The notes under the pieces: generated by a model
Seen by the model: the letters and a program-made list of their open reading frames with translations, nothing else
Database searches by the model: none
Told to the model about the DNA's origin: nothing
Part shown: in pieces, positions 8,298 through 17,086 of the stretch
Layout of the letters: each line of letters starts with the position of its first letter
How positions within the stretch are numbered: the stretch's first letter is position 1
Translations under genes and position numbers: made by a program
Assembly (NCBI GenBank): GCA_018222985.1
Contig: JAAEZG010000005.1
Coordinates: forward strand, 1 to 64,000
Origin: Gammaproteobacteria bacterium
Lineage (GTDB): Bacteria > Pseudomonadota > Gammaproteobacteria > Enterobacterales > Alteromonadaceae
Direction: 5' to 3'
Length of the DNA: 64,000 nt

Positions 8298-8570
8298 ATG
8301 GCAGTAGTCACGCAATACGTTGTCGTGCGAAATGGGGAAGAAAAAATGACGTTTACCACAAAAGCTGAAGCCGATGCCCACGACAAAATGTTGGACATGG
8401 TGGATGAACTCATGCCCCTGCTTGAGCGCAGCGAAACCATTACTGAAGAGAAACAACTTGAAGATCTTGCCTTCTTCCTTGCGCGTGAGCGCGAGCAGGT
8501 GTTGATTGCTCTTGGCGCCAAGAAGCCGGTCAAAAAGAAAACCGTAAAAAACAAAGAACCTGAGCAGTAA
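8298..8570 (+). CDS. yebG: SOS-induced protein YebG
   Basis: A 90-residue protein matching YebG: the N-terminal YVVVRNGEEKMTFTTKAEADAHDKMLD segment is close to the E. coli sequence, followed by an acidic middle and a lysine-rich tail (VKKKTVKNKEPEQ). YebG is made during DNA damage; its biochemical role is not known. A LexA box lies directly upstream and a terminator follows within 11 bases, so it is a one-gene unit. It is core DNA and marks the right side of the island junction. Confidence 0.92.
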   Translation: MAVVTQYVVVRNGEEKMTFTTKAEADAHDKMLDMVDELMPLLERSETITEEKQLEDLAFFLAREREQVLIALGAKKPVKKKTVKNKEPEQ

Positions 8571-8580
8571 CCACAAAAAA

Positions 8581-8598
8581 GGGCGCATCCTTGCGCCC
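8581..8598. terminator. Bidirectional terminator yebG / TonB receptor
   Basis: Stem GGGCGCA / TGCGCCC (8581-8587 with 8592-8598), with A's on the left and a short T run on the right. It separates yebG from the convergent TonB-dependent receptor. Confidence 0.75.
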
Positions 8599-8637
8599 TA
8601 CTCTTTTCGTTATCTTGGTTTGCCTCAACGCGTTCGC

Positions 8638-11355
8638 TTAGAACTGGTAGCTGTAGCTTAAGCTAAACGTTTGGCCTACTTCGCGTGACTGCACTATTAC
8701 ACCCGACTGCGTTACTTCTTGGTCTTCGTCTAACAGGTTTTGCACCTTGAAGCTTAACTTCGAGTTGAAGTCTGGGTAGTAGTTGTACACCAAATCAAGC
8801 GAGTGGAATGGCTGTTCGGAGGCGTCACCGCGACCACCTATACCAGCGGCCAAAATACGCTCACCAAACACGTTGTAAACTAACGAGCTTGAGTGGTTGC
8901 CGTTCAGCGAGTCATAACCTAACTGGAAGTTGGCGACGTACTTAGAGTGGCCCGTTAGGCGCTTAGTCGGGTTAGTTAAGTTACCCGCTAACGCCGGGTT
9001 AATGGCTGCTTCTGAATCACTGAAGGTTAAGTTACCCGTGGTAAAGAAGCCGTCAGCAACATAAGCTAAGTCGTGTAACCATTCAAACTCGACACCATAT
9101 ACTTCAGCGGTTTCGCCGTTTACGTAGTTTAGGGTGTACTCTTCATCGCCAACGCTAAGTACCGATTCAATAGGCTTTGAAATGTCTTTGTAGAATAACG
9201 AAACGGTGTAGTTGTCGCCGTTATCTGCAAAGTACTCAAAGCGTGCATCGAAATTGGTCATTGGGCTGCTTTCTAGGCCAGCACGACCAATGGTACGAAT
9301 GTCGGTAATTGGGTCAAAGTATGCAACCGGTACGGTTTCACGAATGTCTGGGCGAACCACAGTTTCTGAAAAACCAAAGCGCAATTGATAGTTATCGTCG
9401 CTGATGTACGTTAATGACAACGCAGGATAAAAATCGTCTTCAATGGTCGTGCCGTTTAACACACGTTCTGGGTTGTAAAAGGTGTCCAGGTCTTCGCGAG
9501 TAAAGATTAAGCTAGACGTCGCCAATGACACTTGCTTGAATTCTTCCCAGCGTACGCCACCAGCTAACCGCCAATTATTGGTTAAAAACGCATCAAATGA
9601 ACCATAGTATGCATCGGTTTTTTGCACCGCGATATAGTCATCAGCATCTGGTGCTGTTGGCTCACGATACGACAAAATAAAGTTACTTTGGTCAATACGT
9701 TCGTCGGTTAAGTAGTCGGTTACACCAAGAATATCGTTGTAGTCGTCATTCACCGTAATACGTAAACCTGAGCCATTATCCATTGCGAAACGGTCGGTGG
9801 TGTAATAACGGGCTTTATCGGTAAAGTCATAGCCAGCGCGAAACTCGATATCCATACCCAGTAACGTGGTTGGCAGCGAGAAATTACCGCTGTAAGACTT
9901 CACATGATCTTCCATGTCCACATATTGGTAAACCGCGCGGTTATCGTCACCGGTGACCACAGTGCTTTGATAGTTACCGTTATCGTCGTAAATATCATCG
10001 AAACGATACGAGATATCGGTTGGAATTTCCGTTTCCGCTGTAGACTCAGTGTACTGCCAGTCGAAGCCAATACCCCAGTAGTCTAAAAACGTATGCTGAC
10101 CACGTATTTGGTCAATATCTAGCGTACGTTCTTCGTATTTAAACTCATGTTCACGGTTCGCTAAGCCTGAACCGTAAATAGTTTTTAAGTTACTACCGTT
10201 AGGGCTTTGCATAATGCCAAACTCAGATTCGTCTTCTGAGTCGGTCAAATACAACTTGGTATAGCTTACCGAGTGGGTGTCTAACTCATACCCAAGGCTA
10301 AATACGCCATTCATACGCTCGGTTTCGGTGGTTAACGTGGTTTCACTTAAGGTGTTGTAGCATGAATTTGCTACGTCTTCTGCGCTACCTAAGCTGGTTG
10401 AGCAGCCCGCCGTTGCGTTTTCACTTAACACTGCATTTTTACGCTCTGACACATTCCATTTGGTGTCATAAGCGCCAGCTAACAAGAAGCCAATGCTGCC
10501 ACCAAAATAATCTTCATCAAAGCTGTTACCAATGCTGGCTTTAATACTGTAATTGGGGTTTAGTGATTCTTCTTTTAAGGCAATATCTCGTGGCAATGCT
10601 CGCGCTAGGCCGGCGTTAATTGCACGCGCCTGATCACTGGCTGAGCCGCTGTCATTTGCCACTAAACCGTCTTTGCTGATGATATTACGTAAGCTAAAGT
10701 CACCACGATAATGCACAATGGCATCGCGAATGTTTTGTGGCACACCAGCTTCGTTTCTATTGTAGGTATAGCCGTCAGTTGCATTGGTGTTTTGGCCAAC
10801 ACCAACCTCTAAATTGAACTGAAAATCGGTTGGCAAAGACTTGGTGCGAATATCAATATTACCGCCACCAAATGCTGCCGGCATACCAGGCGAAAATACC
10901 TTTTGTACCGCCAGGCTTTCAATAATGGTAGATGGAATAATATCCAAAGGAATAACGTTGCGGGTTAAGTCCGGGCTTGGAATACTCGCGCCATTTAAGC
11001 GTGCACTTGAATAACGCTCACCTAAACCCCGAACATAAACATATTTACCGTCAACCAAGGTTAGTCCTGTTACTCGGCGCAACGCTGAGGCGGCGTCACT
11101 ATCGCCTGTGCGAGAGAGCTGCTCAGCACCAAGAATGTCAGCAACAAACGCTTGGTTTTTTCGTTCATCAACAACGGCTGCTGCACTTCCTTGCAGGCGT
11201 GTTCCGGTTGTAACAACTTCTTCAATAGCGGTGTCAGCAGCGGTTTCTGGGGCGTTTTGCTCAGCGTCCTGCTGTTGCGCAAAAGCTTGGCCACTGGCCA
11301 GCAATGCAAGGCTAACTGCGAGAGCTAGCGGCTTGAGTTTATAATTGGTGCTCAT
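8638..11355 (-). CDS. TonB-dependent outer-membrane receptor
   Basis: A 905-residue receptor. Signal peptide (ALLASGQAFA), then EEVVTTGTR, an N-terminal TonB-box-like segment, a plug domain (DILGAEQLSRTGDSDAASALRRVTGL, YVYVRGLGERYSS, NGASIPSPD) and a long 22-strand barrel ending in FSLSYSYQF with the usual terminal phenylalanine. It takes up a substrate at the cost of TonB energy. I start it at the ATG 11355, with GGAG six bases upstream, not at a TTG six bases earlier. It is second in an operon after the beta-helix lipoprotein, and the PhoB box ahead of that pair suggests a phosphate-related substrate (inference). Confidence 0.9.
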   Translation of the reverse strand: MSTNYKLKPLALAVSLALLASGQAFAQQQDAEQNAPETAADTAIEEVVTTGTRLQGSAAAVVDERKNQAFVADILGAEQLSRTGDSDAASALRRVTGLTLVDGKYVYVRGLGERYSSARLNGASIPSPDLTRNVIPLDIIPSTIIESLAVQKVFSPGMPAAFGGGNIDIRTKSLPTDFQFNLEVGVGQNTNATDGYTYNRNEAGVPQNIRDAIVHYRGDFSLRNIISKDGLVANDSGSASDQARAINAGLARALPRDIALKEESLNPNYSIKASIGNSFDEDYFGGSIGFLLAGAYDTKWNVSERKNAVLSENATAGCSTSLGSAEDVANSCYNTLSETTLTTETERMNGVFSLGYELDTHSVSYTKLYLTDSEDESEFGIMQSPNGSNLKTIYGSGLANREHEFKYEERTLDIDQIRGQHTFLDYWGIGFDWQYTESTAETEIPTDISYRFDDIYDDNGNYQSTVVTGDDNRAVYQYVDMEDHVKSYSGNFSLPTTLLGMDIEFRAGYDFTDKARYYTTDRFAMDNGSGLRITVNDDYNDILGVTDYLTDERIDQSNFILSYREPTAPDADDYIAVQKTDAYYGSFDAFLTNNWRLAGGVRWEEFKQVSLATSSLIFTREDLDTFYNPERVLNGTTIEDDFYPALSLTYISDDNYQLRFGFSETVVRPDIRETVPVAYFDPITDIRTIGRAGLESSPMTNFDARFEYFADNGDNYTVSLFYKDISKPIESVLSVGDEEYTLNYVNGETAEVYGVEFEWLHDLAYVADGFFTTGNLTFSDSEAAINPALAGNLTNPTKRLTGHSKYVANFQLGYDSLNGNHSSSLVYNVFGERILAAGIGGRGDASEQPFHSLDLVYNYYPDFNSKLSFKVQNLLDEDQEVTQSGVIVQSREVGQTFSLSYSYQF

Positions 11356-11381
11356 AGTCAACTCCTGCGTTTTATTGAACA

Positions 11382-11407
11382 GCAGGCGCGATGTTATTCA
11401 CGCCTGC
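11382..11407. terminator. Hairpin between lipoprotein and TonB receptor genes
   Basis: A perfect 7-base stem (GCAGGCG, 11382-11388, with CGCCTGC, 11401-11407) and a 12-base loop in the 79-base gap. No long T run follows on the minus strand, so it is more likely an RNA-processing or attenuating hairpin that sets the ratio of the two proteins than a full terminator. Confidence 0.45.
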
Positions 11408-11434
11408 TATACGTTGCATTACAACAAGCTGGTA

Positions 11435-13039
11435 TTAGTCTTGTTCTGCCGCAGTTAACGCAGTTTGTACCCACTGGTACCACTCTGAAGACGTATCAGT
11501 ACTCGATACAGCACCAATGTAGTCCACTGCATCAAAGTAGCTGTTGCCTAATGCGCTTAAGTCGTTCGCAGTTACCGTAATATCTGCAGAGCTCATGTCA
11601 GTTGAAAAACCGTCGGCTGCAAACACCGTAGCGTTGCCACCAATGCGCTCGTTAACACCACCGTTGTCGAACCATTCTTGACGTGAGGTGCCATCAGCAA
11701 ACAATGCGCTTGAGGTGAATTCGTTTTCAGCCACACAAGCCATCACTGAGCCAAAGAAGTTCAAGTCGCCGCCAGCAACACCCAACTCACCGTCGCCAGT
11801 GAATAAAACACAACGGCTGTCGTTGGTCGCCACGTCGTTTTTCACTAACAAGAAGTTGTAAAGTTGACCTTGGAAGTTATCGTCGAATTTCATTGCAGTT
11901 GATGGGTCATTGTCACGCGTTGACAAACCGTCAGTGGTTACAACAGTTACGTTAGCAATGTTTGGACGTGAAGTTGGTGCTTGCGAATATTCAGCGCCTG
12001 AGTTTTTCTCGCCGTCAGCTTCAAAGCCGCCGTTACCCATGAATACGTCAACGCCATCAACGTTCACAGTGCCGTGCTTAATGTATAAGAACTGCGCGTT
12101 ACCTTGCCAACCGGCATCGATATCCATTGAGTCATCTTGGGTATCTGTGAACACCGCGTGCTTAACGTTTGCCGCACCGCCAAAGAACTCAATACCGTCA
12201 TCGTAACCTTGGTGAATGTGTACGAATTCATACGAAGAGCCTGAACCGACAGCGTTCAAGGTTAACGAGTTCAAGTCGTCACCGTCGCCGCCTGCCCGCG
12301 GGCCTGAGCCGGCATACCAAATTTTGGCGTACTTCATTGAGCCGCTATCGTCAGCGTTATCGTTGCCACCGTAGTAGCTCACGATACCTTCTGATGCGAC
12401 GTTACAGGTGTTAGCGTCGCGCTGGGCGTCGGTACATTGGTTGGTAATACCTTGGCCGTTCACAATAATACCGCCCCAGTCAGCAAAGCGCGGGCCGTTG
12501 CCGACTACATCAAAACGAGTGAACGCGTTAGCTGAGGTGAACGTCACTGGTTTTTCAAACGTACCCACAGCGTTTAACTTGGCGCCGCGTGCTACACGAA
12601 TAATGGCTTCACCGCTAGTAAACGCCAACGTTGCACCTGGCTCAACAGTCATCACTGGGCCAGTTTCGTTAATGGTACAAGCTGTGGTGGTGTCACAATC
12701 TTCGCCAATCAACAATGCGCCATCAAATACGTGCACACCGCCATCTGGCAACTCTGCGAAAGTAATGTCTTCAGTAATTTCAACGTTACGGCTGGCGAAC
12801 TCAAGGTTGTATTCACAGTCACGACCGTCGAATGCACCTTGTACACCGTTGTGAACTGCACATAGGTTTTCACCACCCGTATCGCCACCACCTTGTGCTG
12901 GTGGGTTGTTGACCGTGTTGTTTGAATTATTAGTGCTATTGTCATTCACAGTTGGATTCACTGAAATGTCGCCGCCACAGCCAGCTAATGCCAAAGCTGA
13001 AGCGATAGCGGTTACTTTAAACAAAGTTTGCAATTTCAT
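11435..13039 (-). CDS. Beta-helix surface lipoprotein paired with the TonB receptor
   Basis: A 534-residue protein. The N-terminus ends in the lipobox ALAGC, so it is a lipoprotein; an Asn-rich linker (DNSTNNSNNTVNN) follows. The body has repeated strand units (TFAELPDGGVHVFDG, GEAIIRVARGAKLNAVG, WGGIIVNGQG, YEFVHIHQGYDDGIEFFGG, AVFTDTQDDSMDIDAG) typical of a right-handed parallel beta-helix, with many Asp that could bind calcium. Cysteine pairs occur at several points. Proteins of this kind sit beside TonB receptors in Alteromonadales; they probably capture or present the substrate at the surface. It is the first gene of the operon, directly under a PhoB-type promoter. Confidence 0.75.
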   Translation of the reverse strand: MKLQTLFKVTAIASALALAGCGGDISVNPTVNDNSTNNSNNTVNNPPAQGGGDTGGENLCAVHNGVQGAFDGRDCEYNLEFASRNVEITEDITFAELPDGGVHVFDGALLIGEDCDTTTACTINETGPVMTVEPGATLAFTSGEAIIRVARGAKLNAVGTFEKPVTFTSANAFTRFDVVGNGPRFADWGGIIVNGQGITNQCTDAQRDANTCNVASEGIVSYYGGNDNADDSGSMKYAKIWYAGSGPRAGGDGDDLNSLTLNAVGSGSSYEFVHIHQGYDDGIEFFGGAANVKHAVFTDTQDDSMDIDAGWQGNAQFLYIKHGTVNVDGVDVFMGNGGFEADGEKNSGAEYSQAPTSRPNIANVTVVTTDGLSTRDNDPSTAMKFDDNFQGQLYNFLLVKNDVATNDSRCVLFTGDGELGVAGGDLNFFGSVMACVAENEFTSSALFADGTSRQEWFDNGGVNERIGGNATVFAADGFSTDMSSADITVTANDLSALGNSYFDAVDYIGAVSSTDTSSEWYQWVQTALTAAEQD

Positions 13040-13087
13040 GGTGTTCTCCCGGATAGGAACAATGTAAGTATTAAAAACGACGCAGGC

Positions 13088-13121
13088 AGATTAGTGAGAA
13101 CGCGTGACAGAAATGTGACAA
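13088..13121 (-). promoter_or_regulatory. PhoB box and -10 of the lipoprotein/TonB receptor operon
   Basis: Read on the minus strand, TTGTCAC-ATTT-CTGTCAC (13121-13104) is a Pho box: two 7-base direct repeats four bases apart. Ten bases further on is a -10 TAATCT (13093-13088), the spacing of PhoB-activated promoters. A weaker plus-strand copy lies at 13129-13146 towards the divergent gene. No database check was possible. Confidence 0.75.
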
Positions 13122-13247
13122 ATTGGCGATGTCATGAAAGGTTCACTGAAGCGCAACAGAAGTGTCATAGAGAAAATAGCCGTGGTTGCATTGTCATTGC
13201 AGTGCTAAAGTTAATGAGATTTAGATAAGAAAGATGGGAGCCGTTTG

Positions 13248-14528
13248 ATGCGTTATTTTATTGCCATAGCAGCGATTGTTTTAGCGGTATTGCTACTTGC
13301 AAAGCCTGATGCATCGGGCATTCAGCTCATCACTTTGGCCAAATCAGAATTCGGCTGGACAGTCACTTACTCGCTCAGTGAGCCCACTGACCGCCTCATG
13401 TTTGTGCGCTCACCCGACCGCAGCCGCAGCGAACGTTGGCAACCCCTTGATAGCAACGTCGCTATTAGCTGGCAAGATGGTAATGAAGTCATTACAACCC
13501 GAAACGGCGAGCCATTCGACGAAGTCTCTTTTGCGCTCGACGCAACTTATGTACCTCTACCGAAAGACTACGCGCCGTTTTCACCGTTCAGTAACGGTGG
13601 CATGTTGGTTCACACAGGGCGATTTTTTGCCTGCGCCAACACCTGTACCGCGAATCATCATGAGTGGCCAATGGCCATGCAACTACCTACCGATGACTAT
13701 TTGTTAATTAATGGCACCCGCCAACAAGGCTTTTTTGAATGGCTAGACCGTGATAGCGGCCGTGCAATTTATGTTGGCAAACAACCACCGGAACACTTTG
13801 CGGCCTTGGTCACACTTATTGACCCAGCCCTGCCGCAGTCATTGCAATACGGGTTAGTGAGTGAATTACCGATGATTATGAGCTACTTCACCAAGCAGCT
13901 CGGCAGCTTAACACAAACGCCCATGTTGTTTGCTTCGTACGGTGATTATCAGGGCGGCTATTACGGGCAACAGGGGGGCGTACTGCCGAATCAAATTTTT
14001 ATGCATTGGTACGGCGAGGCGTCGCTAGAAAACATAAACGAAGAAACCACGTTATGGTTCTTTGCGCACGAAATTGCGCACCTGTTTCAAGGCAGTGGTT
14101 TACGCTATTCGTCAACCGAAGAAGCGTGGATTCACGAAGGTGCAGCCGAAATGATGGCGTATTTGTATACCGACAGCAAATTAGGGCAAAGCAGCGATTT
14201 GTTGAGTACCGCAGTGCAAGAAGCACAGCAAAAATGCACCGCCGCTTGGCCAATTAGCGAAACTTTTGTTGCGGTCGGCAAGGTTGATTTTCGCACCCAT
14301 TACACCTGTGGTTTGGTCGCCAATGCCGAGCTGCATGCGCAGCTAAAAGCCAACGGCATAGACGCCGGTATATTCACGCTATGGCAAACCTATTCAGACC
14401 TTATTCAACAAGGTGAACCTGCAAATTCAACCACCTACTTTGCTGCATTTAAACAGCTGACAGGGTATGCTTCTATGACATTAAGGCAACTAATTGATCG
14501 GCCGGTGTCGATGACCGTCGCTCCCTGA
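13248..14528 (+). CDS. Secreted gluzincin-type metallopeptidase-like protein
   Basis: A 426-residue protein with an N-terminal hydrophobic helix (signal or anchor). It carries HEIAH at about residue 274 and, 20-25 residues on, WIHEGAAEMMAY with a glutamate where gluzincins (M1/M61-like) have the third zinc ligand. So a zinc peptidase fold is likely. The N-terminal half has a beta-rich domain (FGWTVTYSLSEPTDRLMFVR) similar in style to those before M61-type catalytic domains. Cysteines in CANTCTANHH and CTAAW/YTCG may form disulfides. The start is the ATG at 13248 with GGGAG upstream. Substrate unknown; divergent from the PhoB-controlled pair. Confidence 0.65.
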   Translation: MRYFIAIAAIVLAVLLLAKPDASGIQLITLAKSEFGWTVTYSLSEPTDRLMFVRSPDRSRSERWQPLDSNVAISWQDGNEVITTRNGEPFDEVSFALDATYVPLPKDYAPFSPFSNGGMLVHTGRFFACANTCTANHHEWPMAMQLPTDDYLLINGTRQQGFFEWLDRDSGRAIYVGKQPPEHFAALVTLIDPALPQSLQYGLVSELPMIMSYFTKQLGSLTQTPMLFASYGDYQGGYYGQQGGVLPNQIFMHWYGEASLENINEETTLWFFAHEIAHLFQGSGLRYSSTEEAWIHEGAAEMMAYLYTDSKLGQSSDLLSTAVQEAQQKCTAAWPISETFVAVGKVDFRTHYTCGLVANAELHAQLKANGIDAGIFTLWQTYSDLIQQGEPANSTTYFAAFKQLTGYASMTLRQLIDRPVSMTVAP

Positions 14529-14537
14529 GGACAAAAA

Positions 14538-15329
14538 ATGAAACCACAACGTATTTTTATCACTGGTGGCGCCAGTGGGTTAGGCTTTGCCTTGGCGCAA
14601 ATTTGCGCTAAAGGCGGTTGGCAAGTTTGTATTGGCGATCGTGATATTGAACGTGGCGAAGCGGTGATTGGCAGCTTAAAAAAATGGCAGCCTAACGCGC
14701 TCTTTTTACCTTGTGACGTTACCCGCATGAGTGACCTTGAGAGCGTTGCCAAGCAACTACAGGAAACTTGGGACGGCGTTGACGTGGTCGTCAATAACGC
14801 TGGCGTTGCTCAAGTTGGCAAAATTTCAGATACCACCCTAAGCGACTGGCAGTGGATTATAGATATCAACCTGCTGGGTGTAGTGCGTGGTTGCAAAGTA
14901 TTTACCCCCATATTTCAGCAACAAGGCCATGGCCACTTCGTAAATGTGGCGTCAATGGCTGGGTTGCTTGATGTGCCAAATATGAGCGCGTACAACGCCA
15001 CCAAAGCCGCCGTGGTTAGCCTTTCTGAAACCCTGCAAAACGAATTAGCGAAAGACAATATTCATGTCACCGCTGTGTGCCCGAGTTTTTTCAAAACCAA
15101 TTTAAACCAAGGTATGCGCACAACAATTGATGGCATGGATGAGAAATTAAATAAATTAATGGCCTCAAGTAAGCTCAATGCAGTCGATATCGCGCGTTTG
15201 ATTATGAAAGCGGTCGACAAGAAAAAATCACATGTGCTTCCTCATCGCCAAGGCCGTACGGCTTGGTACATGAAAAAATGGCTGCCAAGAAGCTGGTATC
15301 AAAAGCTGTTATATTCGCGTTTAAAATAA
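14538..15329 (+). CDS. Short-chain dehydrogenase/reductase
   Basis: A 263-residue classical SDR. The cofactor motif GGASGLGFALA is at residues 9-20, NNAGVAQVG near 90, and the active-site set is Ser in NVASMAG and YNATK at about residue 151. NAD(P)-dependent oxidoreductase; substrate not predictable. The tail is long and basic (KKSHVLPHRQGRTAWYMKKWLPRSW), suggesting membrane association. It starts 9 bases after the metallopeptidase gene, so the two are probably one transcription unit, though no shared function is evident. Confidence 0.85.
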   Translation: MKPQRIFITGGASGLGFALAQICAKGGWQVCIGDRDIERGEAVIGSLKKWQPNALFLPCDVTRMSDLESVAKQLQETWDGVDVVVNNAGVAQVGKISDTTLSDWQWIIDINLLGVVRGCKVFTPIFQQQGHGHFVNVASMAGLLDVPNMSAYNATKAAVVSLSETLQNELAKDNIHVTAVCPSFFKTNLNQGMRTTIDGMDEKLNKLMASSKLNAVDIARLIMKAVDKKKSHVLPHRQGRTAWYMKKWLPRSWYQKLLYSRLK

Positions 15330-15428
15330 ACACCATGAATGACCGCAATTAAATCAATAAATTTGTCGAATACATAACACGGGTCTAGTCTGAAGTTCGT
15401 TAACACATGAACAACAAACGGACAGATT

Positions 15429-17036
15429 ATGACCCAAACCAATCGTCACCCAGAAACCGTTAATGGTTTAACTTTTCCGGCCCTTGATGGCGTTGCTGCG
15501 CAACTAATTGACGCCAAAGCACAAACGTTTTTAGTGGATGTCGTTCGTAAGTTTCGTCCGCAATTGCAGCACGTACTCAAGGCTCGCGCCGAGCGCCAAG
15601 CTCAAATTGATAGCGGTACCCTGCCCGATTTTGACCCCAACACCAAGAATATTCGCGAAGGCGACTGGCGCATAGCTGAACTGCCCAACGACTTAACCAA
15701 GCGGCGTTTAGAAATAACCGGTCCGGTTGATCGCAAAATGGTCATTAACGCTCTAAACGCTAACGTTGATTGCTACATGGCTGACTTTGAAGACTCGCAA
15801 TCGCCTACTTGGGATGGCGTGTTGCAAGGTCAAATTAATTTGTACGACGCCAACCGCGGTGACATGGATTACACCGACCCAACCAGCGGCAAGCATTATC
15901 AGTTAAACGCCAATCCGGCACTGCTCATTGCCCGCGTACGCGGTCTGCACCTACCCGAAAAACATGTACTGGTCGATGGTGAAGAAATTCCTGGCGGGCT
16001 ATTTGATTTTGCCTTGTATTTTTACTTGAACTACCAACAGCGTAGTGCCAATGGCACCGGTGTTTACTATTACCTACCCAAACTGGAACACAGTGACGAA
16101 GCAAAATGGTGGGCCGAGGTGTTTGCCTTTACCGAAGATTATTTTAAGCAGCCGCGCGGTACTATTCGCGCAACCATTCTTATTGAAACCCTACCAGCAG
16201 TGTTCCAAATGCACGAAATTTTGCATGCCATGCGCGAGCATATTGCCGCGCTGAATTGCGGCCGTTGGGATTACATTTTTAGCTACATTAAAACGCTAAA
16301 AAATCACGCCGACCGAGTACTGCCCGATCGCCAGGTGGTGACCATGAATCAGCCATTTTTGAATGCTTACTCACGGCTATTGGTGAAAACCTGCCACCGC
16401 CGTGGCGCCCTAGCTATGGGCGGCATGGCAGCGTTTATTCCCAGCAAAGACCCGCAACAAAACGCGGCAATTTTGGCCAAAGTGAAAGCCGACAAAGAGC
16501 TGGAGCGCGACAATGGCCACGACGGCACATGGATTGCGCACCCAGGGCTTGCAGATACTGTTCGCGAGGTATTTGTTGATGGCTTATCTGGAGACAACCA
16601 GTTGCACGTTCTGCGCGAAGCCGATGCGCCAATCACCGCGCATGACCTCCTAGAACCAAGCCAAGGCGAGCGCACGGAGCAAGGCATGCGCACCAATATT
16701 CGCGTGGCGCTGCAGTACATTGCGGCATGGATTTCTGGCAAAGGCTGTGTACCTATTTACGGCTTGATGGAAGACGCTGCAACCGCCGAAATTTCTCGCA
16801 CTTCAATTTGGCAATGGATTAAACACGGCAAAACCCTCGATAACGGTGAGGTGGTTACCAAGCAACTGTTTCGCGATTACTTGCAGCAAGAAGCGGCTGT
16901 GGTTCGCAACGAAGTTGGTGAACAACGTTGGACCGAGGAGAACTTCAGCAAAGCCACGCAGCTACTTGAAAATATCACCACAGCGGACGAACTCGTCGAG
17001 TTTCTCACGCTACCTGGTTACCAGTTACTGAATTAA
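15429..17036 (+). CDS. aceB: Malate synthase A
   Basis: A 535-residue malate synthase of the A type (usual length about 530-540). It joins glyoxylate and acetyl-CoA to malate, the second step of the glyoxylate shunt. Family segments are clear: MADFEDSQSPTWDG near residue 120, ARVRGLHLPEKHV, LIETLPAVFQMHEILHAMREH, NCGRWDYIFSYIKT, and MGGMAAFIPSKDP. It is followed after 50 bases by isocitrate lyase in the usual order. aceK is not in this unit: it lies 3 kb away on the other strand. Confidence 0.97.
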   Translation: MTQTNRHPETVNGLTFPALDGVAAQLIDAKAQTFLVDVVRKFRPQLQHVLKARAERQAQIDSGTLPDFDPNTKNIREGDWRIAELPNDLTKRRLEITGPVDRKMVINALNANVDCYMADFEDSQSPTWDGVLQGQINLYDANRGDMDYTDPTSGKHYQLNANPALLIARVRGLHLPEKHVLVDGEEIPGGLFDFALYFYLNYQQRSANGTGVYYYLPKLEHSDEAKWWAEVFAFTEDYFKQPRGTIRATILIETLPAVFQMHEILHAMREHIAALNCGRWDYIFSYIKTLKNHADRVLPDRQVVTMNQPFLNAYSRLLVKTCHRRGALAMGGMAAFIPSKDPQQNAAILAKVKADKELERDNGHDGTWIAHPGLADTVREVFVDGLSGDNQLHVLREADAPITAHDLLEPSQGERTEQGMRTNIRVALQYIAAWISGKGCVPIYGLMEDAATAEISRTSIWQWIKHGKTLDNGEVVTKQLFRDYLQQEAAVVRNEVGEQRWTEENFSKATQLLENITTADELVEFLTLPGYQLLN

Positions 17037-17086
17037 TTCAGACGAATACCAAACATAAAACAACATAAACTTACAGGACAACACCC

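Noticed and set aside
8196-8588. Long open frame on the minus strand over yebG
   Set aside because: It is antisense to a well-recognised gene and the protein looks like no family.
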